Shown here one piece after another: positions 24,893 through 37,973 of a DNA stretch of 64,000 bases (position 1 is its first letter; each line of letters opens with the position of its first letter). The notes beneath the pieces are model-generated. The model did not search any database, had not been told where the DNA came from, and was given only the letters and a program-made list of their open reading frames with translations. Source of the DNA: Sapria himalayana (taxonomy: Eukaryota > Streptophyta > Magnoliopsida > Malpighiales > Rafflesiaceae). The stretch lies in contig JAREIK010002266.1 in NCBI GenBank assembly GCA_029783825.1, positions 112,014-176,013 on the forward strand, in the 5' to 3' direction. Position numbers and translations under genes: made by a program.

Positions 24893-27280
24893 AGATAAAT
24901 AGATAGATATATAGACAAATTGATAGACAAATTACAGATATATTGATAGATAGATAGACAGGTAGAATTAATAATAGCTAAAGAAATAAATTGATAGAAA
25001 GATAGATAAATATAAAGATAGATAGAAAGATATACAAATAGAAAGATAAATTGACAGATAGTCAAGCAAATAGATAGATAGACAGATAGACAGATATATA
25101 AACAAATAGATGAACATATAAATAGACAATAGATAAACAAACAGACAGACAGATAGACAAATAGATAGACATATAGATAGACATCAGATAAACATATAGG
25201 TAGATAGATTGATTGATAGATATACAAATAAATAAACAAAGATTGATAGACAGCTTGATAAATAGATTGAAAGACAGATTGATCGATAGATTTATTGACT
25301 GATAGATACGCAGATTGATAGTTAGATAATTAGACAGATAGCTAGACAAATATATAGATAAATAGATAAATAAAAAGATAGAAAGACAGACAGATTGATT
25401 GATAGAAAGTTTGACCGATATATCGACAGACATATAGACATATATATAGACAGATAGATAAACATACAAATAGATAGATACACAGATAGATAGAAAAATA
25501 GATAGATAAATTGATTGATAGATAGATTGATATACATAATGATAGCTACATTAATAGATAGATTGATAGATAAATAGATAGATAGACAGACAGATAGATA
25601 TATAGATGTATAGATACATACATAGATAGACAGATATAGAGACAAAATATTATACAGATAGATAAACAAAAAGATAGACAGAAAGATACATATATAGATA
25701 TAAAAATAGATCGACATATAGATACAAAGATAAATAGACAGATAGATAAACAAATATATAGGCAGATAGTTAGACAGACAGATAGAAAGATAAATAGCTA
25801 GATAGATAGATAGATAAATAGATAGATAGTTAGATAATAGATAGATAGATAGATAGAATGATAGACAAATAGATAGATATATAAATATGCAAATGGATAG
25901 ACATGTATATAGGCAGATAGATAGACAGATATTTAGATAGACAAATAGATAGAAAGATATATTGACATATAGATAGAGATAAAGGCAGAATGATAGAAAA
26001 GATTGAAAGACAGATTGATAGACAGATTGATAGATAAATTAATCAATAGATTGATAGGTAGATTTATAGACTTATTGATAGATAGATTTATAGATAGATT
26101 GATAGATAGATAGATATAGTATTGAAAGACAGATAGATATACATATCGATAGACAAAAAGATAGACAGATTGATAGACATACATATAGATAGACAAACAT
26201 AGATATATAAATTAGTAAACAAATTAATAGACAGATTATTAAGCAAATAGATAGACAAATAAACAGACAGACAGACAGATAGATAGATAGACATATTGAT
26301 TGATTGCTAGATAGATTGACATATTGATATATATTTATAGATAGATAGATTGACTGAAAGATAGATAGATAGACAGATATATAGATAAATAGATAGAGAG
26401 ACAGAAAGATTGATAGATAAAAAGATAGAAAGACAGATAGATATATAGACAAATAGATTGATTGATTGATTGATAGTTCAATAGATAGATATACATATAG
26501 ATATATAGATAGACAGATAGATAGACAGAAAGGCAAAAAAATAGATAGATAGACAAAAAGATATTCGGATAGATAGACAACAAGATATTCAGATAGATAA
26601 ATTGGTAGATAGTCATATAGATATAGAAATAAATATAAAGATAGACAGAAAAGATTGATTGACAAATAGATAGATAGATTGATTGATAGATACGTAGATA
26701 GATAGATAGATAGAAATACTAATAGATAGATAAATATATAAACATATAGATATACACACATATAAAAAAGAAACAGATACACAGACAGACAAATAGACAA
26801 AAAGATAGATTGATATAGATAGATAGATAGACACATAGACAAATAGACAGATAGTTAGATAAATATATAGACATACAGACAAACAGATAGATATATAAAT
26901 AGATAGATAGACAAAAAAACAAACAAATAGATAGATATACAGAGAGATAGACATATAGACATACAGATAGAGAGAGAAAAATAGATAAACAGATAAACTG
27001 ATAGACAAACAGAAAGATAGACAAATCGATATACAATATGATAGATAGATAGATAAAGAGATAGATATATAAATAAATAGATAGACAGATAGATATACCA
27101 ATAGATTAAAAAATAGATAAACAAAAAGATATATAAATAGATAGTCAGACAAACAAACAAAAAGAGAAATACATAGACAAACAAATAGATAGACAGAAAA
27201 ATAGATAGATAAATAGACAAACAAATACATAGATATATAAATAGACATATAGTCAGGCAGTCAGGCAGGCATGCAGAAAA

Positions 27281-27437
27281 TAAGGCACATAGACAATTAT
27301 GTAGATAGACATATAGACAAAAAATAGATATATAGATACATATACATGCGGATAGACACACATATAGATTGATAAAGCTACAGAAAGACAGACAAACAGA
27401 AAGATAGATATATAGATAGATAGTTTGATATACAAAT

Positions 27438-27515
<78 letters not shown>

Positions 27516-28265
27516 ATATATAGATAGTTACATTGATAGACAGATAGATAAACATATAAAAAAACAGATAAAAAGTTATATATATATATATAAAGATAGA
27601 TATAAGAATAGATACATAGATATATAAATAGATATATAGAAAAATAAATAAATAGATATACAGATAGATAAATAGATAGATACGTAATTAGATAGATAGA
27701 TGATCTACAAATAGATAATTGTATACATAGAGAGAGATAGATAGAAAAATAGATAGACAAATAGATAGATATATAAAAAAATATATAGAAAAATAGATAG
27801 ATAGATAGACATATAGATAGTCAAATAGATATACAAATAGATAGGCAGATAGATAGAAAAATATAAGGATAGATTGAGTAATAGATAGTAGACAGATAGA
27901 TATATAGATCGATAGATAGTCAAATTGATAGATATATTGATAGATAGCTATAAAGAAATATATATAAACAAATAGAGAAATAAGTATAGTGGCAGATAAA
28001 TAGAAAAATAGAGAAACATAAAGAAAGACAGACAAATAAACAAACAGATATATAGATTGATAGATAGAAATACAGATACACAATCACATAGATAGATAAA
28101 TTAACATATAGATAGATAGACACTCAGACAGACAGACAGAGAGACAGATAGATAGACAAGTAGACAAACAAACAGAGAGATAGATAGTTTGATATGCAGT
28201 CAGATAGATTGATAGACAGACAGATAATCAGACAGACAAAAAGATAGATAGAAAGATATATAGTT

Positions 28266-28310
<45 letters not shown>

Positions 28311-29940
28311 TATATAAACAAATATTTTAAATTATAGATAAAAAGATAGACAGATAGATATATAGATAAATAGATAAATATATAGACAGATAGATATATA
28401 GATAGATAAATAAATATATAGACAGATAGATAGATAGTTTGATAGACATATAGATAGATAAATAGTTAGAAAGACAAATTGATAGTTAATTGATAAATTG
28501 ATTGATAGACACATTGATAGACACATTGATAGATATAGATAGGTAGATAGATAGAGAGAGAGAGAGAGAGACATACAGACGTATAGAAAAACAATCATAT
28601 ATATAGATAGACAAACAAATAGATAAAGAGACAAACAAACAAACACATAGACAGATAAAAAGATTAACATTCGATCAGAAAGATAGACAGGCAGAAAGTA
28701 TGGCTGAGAAATAGTCAGCCAAATAGACATCCAAATAGACAAACAGATAGATGTACAGACAGATAGGCACATAGAATGACAAATAGTCCGATATATAAAT
28801 AGTCTGATAGATAAATAGATAGATTGAAAATCAGACAGACATATATGTAGATATAGATTTTGATACTTAGATGGATAGAAAAAAAGATAAATAAATAGAT
28901 AGATGAAAATATAGACATATAGATATAGATGGACAGACAAATAGATAGACATATAAATAGATTGATAGACAGACAGATAGATAGATATATAGATAGATAG
29001 ATTGATTGATCGAAATATAAATATATAGATAGTTTGACCTTTAGATAGATAGATAGGTAGACAAATTGATAGACAGACAGACAAAATAATAGATAGATAT
29101 ACAACTAAATAGATACTTATTTAGATAGTTAGATAGATAGATAGATAGATATCTAGATAGATAGATAGAAAAATAGACAAACATGTAGATAGTTAGAAAG
29201 AAAGATAGATAGATAGATAGACACATAAAGAGATAGATAGACAGATAGATAGTTAGATAGATGGATAAACAAATAGAAAGATTGATAGTAATATAGATAT
29301 ATAGATAGATATAAGATAGATAGATAGATGATAGACAAATAGTTAGACGTAGATAGATAGATAGATAGATAGATATATAGATAGACAAATAAATCGACAG
29401 ACAAATATACAGACACACAGATAGATTGTTAGTTTGATAAGTAGATAGTCGAGCAGGCAGACATATAGATTAATAGATAGACAGACAGATAGATAAATAA
29501 ATAGATAGGTTGATTTATAGATTGATAGACATATAGATAGATAGATAGATAAATATAAAGATATAAAGATCGATACATTGATAAATAGATGTAGAGATAC
29601 ATATATAGATAGATAGATAAATAAATAAATAGACAGAAAGATAGTTATGATACACATAGAAAGACAAATAGATTGACATGACAATTAGATAGATAGATAC
29701 ACAGATAGATAGAAAGATATATAAATAGACAAATATATAGATAAAAAGAAAGATAGATAGACAGATAAATAAAAATATAGATAGAAAGACACCGAAACAG
29801 ATAGACAAATAAATATATAAAATGATAGGTAGATAGTCAGTGTATTTTTAGGCTAGCATATTCTGAGGTTTGGATACATATAGATTAATAAAAATACAGA
29901 CAGATAAACAAGTAGATAGAAAGGCAAATAGATGAACATA
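27281..29940. repeat. Higher-order block A of the GATA/GACA array
   Basis: Defined by rare non-GATA landmarks that recur in order in blocks B and C: TAAGGCACATAGACAATTATGT at 27281, AGATTAACATTC at 28661, GCAGGCAGACATATAGATTA near 29454, and GGCTAGCATATTCTGAGG near 29853. It is more diverged than B is from C, so it is the oldest of the three. Confidence 0.7.
27440..27511. repeat. Long (AT)n microsatellite within the array
   Basis: About 70 bp of alternating AT. Shorter (AT)n tracts lie at about 28269-28303, 30617-30653, 33546-33579 and 35953-35995. The last two occupy corresponding positions in blocks B and C. Confidence 0.9.
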
Positions 29941-30614
29941 TAGATTGATTGATTGATAAACAAATAGATTGACAGATAGAGAGACAAATAGATAGATATA
30001 TAGATAGATATATAGTCAGATTAATTGAATGATTGATAAACAAAGTGATAGACATATTGTTAGATTGAAAAATATCTTGATTAATATACAAATAGAGAGA
30101 TAGATAGATTATATATATATAAAAATTATTAGTCAAGTAGATAGTCAGATTGCTAGACAATTTGATAGATGAATAAATTGAAAAAATGATAGATAGATAG
30201 ACATATAGATAGATAGAATAATAAATAGCTGGAATGAGAAATTAATAGATAGACAGATAAACAAACAAACAAATAGATAGACAGATATAAAAAGACATAT
30301 ATAAACATATAGATAGAGAGAGATAAATAGATAAGTAGATAGAGCAATAAACAAATAGATATACAGATAGACAGATAAATTGAGAGACGGATAAATAAAC
30401 ATATGGAAAAGACAAATAGATAGCCACATAGAGAAGACATATAAATAGACAGATAAATAAATAGATTCATAGATAGATAGATAGATAGATTGATTAATAT
30501 ATAGATAGAAAGATCGACAAATAGATACAAAAATTAATAGACAGATAGAAAATCAGATAGTTAGTCACAAAGATAGATAAATAGATAGATCGATGGATAT
30601 TTAGATAGATAAAT

Positions 30615-30656
<42 letters not shown>

Positions 30657-31575
30657 ACAAATAGATAGACAAGATGATATATAGATAGATAGATAGATTG
30701 ACAAATAGTTAAAAAAAATTAGACTAATAGATAGTCAGATAGATCGACAAATAGACAGACAGACAGACAGATAGATAGATATATAGATTAATTGATTGAT
30801 AGGTAGATAGATATTCAAAAAGATATATAGATAAGATATATAGATAAATAGATAGGCAGATAGAAAGACAAATTGATAGACATAGATAGATAAATAGTTT
30901 GTCTGTCTGTCATGCATGTAGATAGATAGGAAGGCTAATATATAGGCAAATAGATAGACAGGCAGATTAACAAATAAACATATAGATAAATAGATAAATA
31001 CATAATTAGATAGACAAGCAGATAGATAAACATATACATAGATAGACAAATTTATAGATAGATTGAAAGATCAATTAATAAATAGATTGATATACATATT
31101 GATAGAGAGATTGATAAATCATTTTAAAGAAAGATAGATAGATTAAGAGAGAGAGAGAGAGAGAGAGATAGACAGATTGATAGAGATATAGATAGATTGA
31201 TTGATAGAAAGATAGATAAACATATAGATAGATAAATATATAGATAGATAGAAAGATAGATAAGTGGGTAGATAAATAGGTAGATAGATAGATAAATAGA
31301 TAGATAGATAGACATATTGATAGAATGATAGATAGACAGACAGATAGAAAGATAAATAGACAAATAGATAGATAGATAGATAGACAGACAGATAGACAAA
31401 TAAACACATGGATAGATAAATATATAGATAGACAGATAGTCAAAAAGGCAGGCAAGTAGATACTAAGGCACATAGACAATTATGTTGATAGACATATAGA
31501 CAAAAAAATAGATATATAGATATATAGACACACAAATAGAGACATATAGATTGATAAAGCTACAGACAGACAGAC

Positions 31576-32008
31576 TAGAGGTGTCATACGGGCCGGCCCG
31601 GCAAGGCACGGCCAATTTTTCACGAGCACGATCGTGCTACCGTGTCGTGCCCGGCACGGCACGGTTTAAAAAAACCAGGCCCGGCACGGCCTGCAGGCAC
31701 GACGGGTCGTGCCGTGCCTCGCCTGGCCCGCTCGGGCAAACCTGACCGAGCGGTTCTGGAAACGGGGGACAGCGGGTCGGGTCGAATTAGACCCGACCCG
31801 CGGTCTTTTTTTGCGGGAGGGGAAGCATGCGGTCGGATTCACGGGGCTCCCGGCACGGGTTTAACCCGTGCCGGGAGCCCCGTGCCAGGCACGGGTTTGC
31901 CGTGCCGCGGGTAGAACCGGGCCAGGCACGGCACGGGCCCGGGCACGGATTTTTTCCGTGCCGTGCCTCGTGCCGGGCCGGCCCGGCCCGGCACGGTTGA
32001 CACCTCTA
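31576..32008. mobile_element. GC-rich hAT MITE inserted in the GATA/GACA array, 433 bp
   Basis: The ends are TAGAGGTGTCATACGGGCCG and CGGCACGGTTGACACCTCTA, inverted over more than 10 bp. Flanking octamers are AGACAGAC (31568-31575) and AGACAGAC (32009-32016), an exact 8-bp duplication, though in repetitive DNA. The body is strongly GC-rich (GGCCGGCCCGG, CCCGGCACGG) with a 45-bp palindrome at its centre. The complement of 31788-31822 (CCCTCCCGCAAAAA with AGACCGCGGGTCGGGTCT) matches 44290-44340 of the deleted hAT element at 43892-45380, tying this MITE to that family. Open frames here are GC-rich shadows. Sharp ends and exact duplication suggest it is young. Confidence 0.9.
31840..31884. repeat. 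45-bp near-perfect palindrome
   Basis: Two 22-bp arms starting CACGGGGCTCCCGGCACGGG and ending CCCGTGCCGGGAGCCCCGTG, with one central base at 31862. The arms match without a mismatch by my reading and are GC-rich, so a stable hairpin or cruciform is possible. Lies at the centre of the 31576-32008 MITE. Confidence 0.9.
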
Positions 32009-33540
32009 AGACAGACAGACAGACAGACAGAAAGATATATAGATAGATAGTTTGATATACAGATTGATAGATATAAGGATAGATACATAGATATATAAAA
32101 AAATAAATAGATATATATAAAGATAGATAGATAGATATACAGATAGAAAGATAAATAGATAAATAGATAGATAAGTAATTAGATAGATAGATGATCTACA
32201 GATAGATATTTGTATACATAAATAGATAGACAAATATATAGATAGATAAATAGATAGACAGACATATAGATAGTCAAAATAGATATACAAATAGATAGAT
32301 AGATAGAAAAATATAAAGATAGATTGATATATAGTTAGTAGATAGATAGATAGACAGATAGATAAATAAATCGATAGATAGTCAAATTGATAGATATTTT
32401 GATAGATATCTAGAAAGAAATATATATAAACAGATAGAGAAATAAGTATAGTGATAGATAAACAGAAAGATAGACAGACATATAGAAAAACACACAAATA
32501 AACAAACGGATAGATAGATTGATAGATAGAAATACAGATACATAGACACATAGATAGATAAATATACATATAGATAGATAGACACTCAAACAGAAAAACA
32601 GATAGATAAACAAATAGACAAACAAACAGAGAGATAGATAATTTGACATGTAGTCAGATAGATAGATAGACAGACAGATAGTCAGACAGACAAAAAGATA
32701 GATAGAAAGATATATAGTTTGATATATATATATACATAGATAGATATATAAACAAATATTTTGAATTATAGATAGAAAGATAGATAGATAAATATATAGA
32801 TAGATAGATATATAGACAGATAGATAGATAGTTTGATAGATATATAAATAGATAGATAAAAAGACAGATTGATAGTTAGATTGATATATTGATTGATAGA
32901 CATATAGATAGATAGATAAATAGATAGATAGATAGACAGAGAGAGAGAGATAGACAAACGTACAGATAGACAAACAACCATATATATAGATAGACAAACA
33001 AATAGATAGAGAGGCAAATAAACAAACACATAGACAAATAAAAAGATTAACATTCAATCAAAAAGGTAGACAGGCAGACAATAAGGCTGGGAAATAGTCA
33101 GTCAAACATACCTCCAAATAGACAGATAGATATATAGACGAACAAATAGGCACATATAATGACAAATAGACCGATATACAAATAGTTTGATAGATAAATA
33201 GATAGATAGAAAATCAGACAGACATATATATAGATATAGATTTTGATACATAGATGGATAGACAGACAGATAGCTTGATTGATTGATTGAAATATAGACA
33301 TAAAGATAGACAGAAAAATAGATAGACATATAGATAGATTTATAAACAGACAGTTTACAGATAGATAAATAAATATATAGATAGATAGATTGATAGATAG
33401 ATAGATCGAAATATAGATATATAGATAGTTAGACCTTTAGATAGATAGAGAGATATAGATAGACATATTGATAGACAGACAGACAGAAAGATAAATAAAT
33501 AAATAGGCATTGAAATAGATACATAGATAGATAATTAGAT

Positions 33541-33580
<40 letters not shown>

Positions 33581-34290
33581 CTAGATAGATAGATAGACAA
33601 ATAGACAAACATGTAGATAGTTAAAAAGATAGATAGATAGATGAATACATAAAGAGATAGAGAGATAGATAGAGTGATAGACAAATAGATAGTTAGTTAG
33701 ATAGATTGATATATAGATGGATAAATAAATAGAAAGATTGATAGAGAAATAGATATAAGATAAATAAATAAATAAATAGATATATGATAGACAAATAGTT
33801 AGACGTAGATAGATAGATATATAGATAGACAAATGAATCGACAGAATAACAAACAAACAAAGATAGATAGTTAAATTGTTAAGTAAATAGTCAGGCAGGC
33901 AGACATATAGATTAATAGATAGATAGACATACAGATAGATAAATAAATAGATAGATTTATAGATTGATAGACATATAGATAGATAGATATAGTGATATAA
34001 AGATAGATACAGTGACAGATAGATGTAGAGATACATAGATAGATAAATAAATAGACAGAAAGATAAAGAGATAGATAAATAGATAGACATATAGATAGAC
34101 AGATTAATAGATTGATAGATAGTTTGATTGATATATAGATTGATAGAGATATAGATAGATTGATTGATAGAAAGATAGATAAACATATAGATAGATAAAT
34201 ATATAGATAGATTGATTGATAGAAAGATAGATAAACATATAGATAGATAAATATATAGATAGATAGAAAGATAGATAAGTGGGTAGATAA

Positions 34291-34321
<31 letters not shown>

Positions 34322-34506
34322 GATAGACATATTGATAGAATGATAGATTGATAAATAGACAGACAGATAGAAAGATAAATAGACAAATAGATAGATAGAT
34401 AGATAGACAAATAGATAGATAGATAGACAGACAGATAGACAAATAAACACATGGATAGATAAATATATAGATAGACAGATAGTTAAAAAGGCAGGCAAGT
34501 AGATAC

Positions 34507-35950
34507 TAAGGCACATAGACAATTATGTTGATAGACATATAGACAAAAAAATAGATATATAGATATAGAGACACACAAATAGACACATATAGATTGATAA
34601 AGCTACAGACAGACAAACAGACAGAAAGATAGAAAGATATATAGATAGATAGTTTGATATACAAATTGATAGATATAAGGATAGATACATAGATATATAA
34701 AAAAATAAATAGATATATATAAAGATAGATAGATAGATATACAGATAGAAAGATAAATAGATAAATAGATAGATAAGCAATTAGATAGATAGATGATCTA
34801 CAGATAGATATTTGTATATATAAATAGATAGACAAATATATAGATAGATAAATAGATAGACAGACATATAGATAGCCAAAATAGATATACAAATAGATAG
34901 ATAGATAGATATAAAAATATAAAGATAGATTGATATATAGATAGTAGATAGATAGATAGACAGATAGATAAATAGATCGATAGATAGTCAAATTGATAGA
35001 TATATTGATAGATATCTAGAAAGAAATATATATAAACAGATAGAGAAATAAGTATAGTGACAGATAAACAGAAAGATAGACAGACAGATAGATAGTCAGA
35101 CAGACAAAAAGATAAATAGAAAGATATATAGTTTGATATATATATATACATAGACAGATATATAAACAAATATTTTTAATTATAGATAGAAAGATAGATA
35201 GATAAATATATAGATAGATAGATATATAGACAGATAGATAGATAGTTTGATAGACATATAAATAGATAGATAAAAAGACAGATTGATAGTTAGATTGATA
35301 TATTGATTGATAGATTTATAGATAGATAGATAAATAGATAGATAGATAGATAGATAGACAGGGAGAGAGAGATAGACAAACGTACAGATAGACAAACAAC
35401 CATATATATAGATAGACAAACAAATAGATAGAGAGACAAATAAACAAACACATAGACAAATAAAAAGATTAACATTCAATCAAAAAGGTAGACAGGCAGA
35501 CAATAAGGCTGGGAAATAGTCAGTCAAACATACCTCCAAATAGACAGATAGATATATAGACGAACAGATAGGCACATATAATGACAAATAGACCGATATA
35601 CAAATAGTTTGATAGATAGATAGATAGATAGAAAATCAGACAGACATATATATAGATATAGATTTTGATACATAGATGGATAGACAGACAGATAGCTTGA
35701 TTGATTGAAATATAGATATAAAGATAGACAGAAAAATAGATAGACATATAGATAGATTTATAAACAGACAGTTTACAGATAGATAAATAAATATATAGAT
35801 AGATAGATTGATAGATAGATTGATCGAAATATAGATATATAGATAGTTAGACCTTTAGATAGATAGAGAGATATAGATAGACATATTGATAGACAGACAG
35901 ACAGAAAGATAAATAAATAAATAGGCATTGAAATAGATACATAGATAGTT

Positions 35951-35998
<48 letters not shown>

Positions 35999-36850
35999 CT
36001 AGATAGATAGATAGACAAATAGACAAACATGTAGATAGTTAAAAAGATAGATAGATAGATAAATACATAAAGAGATAGACAGATAGATAGAGTGATAGAC
36101 AAATAGATAGTTAGTTAGATAGATTGATATATAGATGGATAAATAAATAGAAAGATTGATATAGAAATAGATATAAGATAAATAAATAAATAGATAGATA
36201 GATATATGATAGACAAATAGTTAGACGTAGATAGATAGATATATATATATATAGACAGACAAATGAATCGACAGAATAACAAACAAACAAAGATAGATAG
36301 TTAATTTGTTAAGTAAATAGTCAGGTAGGCAGACATATAGATTAATAGATTGATAGACATACAGATAGATAAATAAATAGATAGATTTATAGATTGATAG
36401 ACATATAGATAGATAGATATAGTGATATAAAGATAGAAACAGTGACAGATAGATGTAGAGATACATAGATAGATAAATAAATAGACAGAAAGATAAAGAG
36501 ATAGATAAATAGATAGACATATAGATAGACAGATTAATAGATTGATAGATAGTTTGATTGATATATAGATAAATAATCAAATAGATAGATAGATAGATAG
36601 ATAGATAACAAATAAAAAGACAAATAGATTGATAGACAGATAGATAAATAGATAGATAGATATACAGATAGATAGATAGATATATAGATAGACAAATATA
36701 TAGATAAAAAGAAAGAAAGATAGATAGATATATAAAAATATAGATAGACAGACACCCAATTAGATAGACAAATAGATATAGAAAAGGATAAATAGATAGT
36801 CATTCAGTCAGTCAGGCTAGCAAATACTGAGGTTTGGATACATATAAATT
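34507..36850. repeat. Higher-order block C of the GATA/GACA array
   Basis: The landmarks are TAAGGCACATAGACAATTATG at 34507, AGATTAACATTC at 35466, GTAGGCAGACATATAGATTA near 36323 and GGCTAGCAAATACTGAGG near 36825. Compared with B it lacks the MITE and about 180 bp near 35080. The stretch around 34600-34635 (GATAAAGCTACAGACAGAC) is the unoccupied counterpart of the MITE site. Confidence 0.8.
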
Positions 36851-36926
36851 AATAGAAATACAGACAGATACACTGGTAGATAGAAAGGAAAATAGATGGA
36901 CATATAGATAGACAGATAGATAAATA

Positions 36927-37973
36927 AGAAAAAAAAGAATGTAAAGTAGGGAAATAAAGAGAATAAAGAAAAGATAAAGAATGAGAAGATAGAATAGAAT
37001 AAGAAAGAAGAATGAAAAGAAAAATAATAAAAAAAATATGCAAAGAAGATTATGATGATGATGATGGAGGACAAGGTGAAGAATGAGATGATGGAGAAGA
37101 ATGATAAGAAATGATAATAAAATGAAGAATGAGAAAGAAAAAGTTAAATAAGTTGTAGAAAAATAAGAAAGAGAAGAAATAGAAGGAAAATAATAAGAAA
37201 AAAAATAGAAAAAAAAGAAGGAAAAAAGAGAAAAATGAAAATAAGGTGAAGAAAGAGATGAAAGAGATAAAGAAGAGGATGGAAATGAATGAGAATGAGG
37301 AGAATGAATAGAAAATGATGGAAAAGAAAAGTAAGAAAAAATGAGAGAATAAGTAAAGAAAAAAAAAATAATAATAATAATAATAATAAGTGGGAGAAGA
37401 ATAAGAAGAATACGAGGAGGAGGAGGAGGCGGTAGAAAAAAAGAGGAAGAAGAAGTGGAAGAAAAATGGAGGAAGAAGAAGCGGAAGAAAAATAGAGGAG
37501 GAAGATGAATAAAGAAGGAGAAAAAGAAGAAGATGAAGAAAAAAGGAGGAGGAAGAAGATGAAGAAAAAAAGAAGAGGAAGAAGATGAAGAAAAAAGGAG
37601 GAGGAAGAAGATGAAGAAAAAAGGAGGAGGAGGAAGATGAAGAAAAAAGGAGGAGGAAGAAGATGAAGTAAAAAGGAGGAAGAATAGAAAAAAAAAGAGG
37701 AAAAAGAATAAGATGAAGAAGAAACTAAAGAAGGATAAGAATAGAAAGAATAAAAAAAAAGGATGAGAATAGGAAAAAGAAGAAAAATAGTCAGAAAAAA
37801 AAAGAGTAAGAAAAAGAAGATGATGAAAATGAAAAGAAAAAGAAGAATATGATGATGATGATGAGAAAAAAAAAGAAGATGATGTTGATGAGAAAAGCAA
37901 GAAGAAGGAAAAGAAAAATAAGAAAAGAAGAACAACAAGTAGAGAAGAACAATAAAAAGACTAAGAAGAAGAA
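36927..37973. repeat. 1-kb purine/pyrimidine-asymmetric tract
   Basis: The plus strand is nearly all A and G, with occasional T, for about 1,050 bp. The minus strand therefore reads as a 362-codon frame of F, S and L (36812-37900), a composition artefact rather than a gene. It contains AAT/ATA runs (37370-37388), GAGGAGGAGGAGG at 37415-37427 and a 26-bp minisatellite. Such tracts can form intramolecular triplexes (established for homopurine mirror repeats; not tested here). Confidence 0.9.
37525..37680. repeat. 26-bp purine minisatellite, six copies
   Basis: GATGAAG recurs at 37532, 37558, 37584, 37610, 37636 and 37662, exactly 26 bp apart, within units of the form GAAGAAGATGAAG plus A-run plus GGAGGAG. 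Confidence 0.92.

Larger units (their letters stand above)
31464..34110. repeat. Higher-order block B of the GATA/GACA array
   Basis: The landmarks are TAAGGCACATAGACAATTATGT at 31464, AGATTAACATTC at 33044 and GGCAGGCAGACATATAGATTA near 33893. Long stretches are nearly identical to block C. The segment before it (31080-31460) also matches the segment before C (34120-34500), so B and C are a tandem pair. Contains the 433-bp MITE at 31576-32008, absent from C. Lacks the TCTGAGG/ACTGAGG end landmark of A and C. Confidence 0.8.
24893..36926. repeat. 12-kb GATA/GACA tetranucleotide array (Bkm-like)
   Basis: The plus strand is almost entirely GATA, GACA and close variants (AATA, GATT, GAAA) from the CACTA end to 36926. 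It is interrupted by (AT)n tracts and one transposon (31576-32008). GATA/GACA repeats are the motif of the vertebrate Bkm satellite and are known as plant microsatellites, but usually as short runs. The minus strand reads TATC/TGTC with few stops, which creates dozens of spurious frames of 60-313 codons (YLSI, CLSV). None is a gene. Interspersion of variants and shared rare landmarks show segmental duplication inside the array (see the block entries). Confidence 0.95.

Noticed and set aside
31480..32088. Several overlapping frames of 60-90 codons rich in R, G, P and A
   Set aside because: GC-rich MITE read in several frames on both strands; none has family similarity.
33581..34522. 313-codon minus-strand frame in the GATA array
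   Set aside because: Pure translation of TATC/TGTC repeats; the same composition gives long frames in all three minus frames.
24893..36926. CRISPR-like or coding tandem repeat interpretation of the array
   Set aside because: No spacer/repeat structure; units are 4 bp with variants and the context is eukaryotic.
36812..37900. 362-codon minus-strand frame rich in F, S and L
   Set aside because: Translation of the purine/pyrimidine tract; no domain, varying repeat phase.
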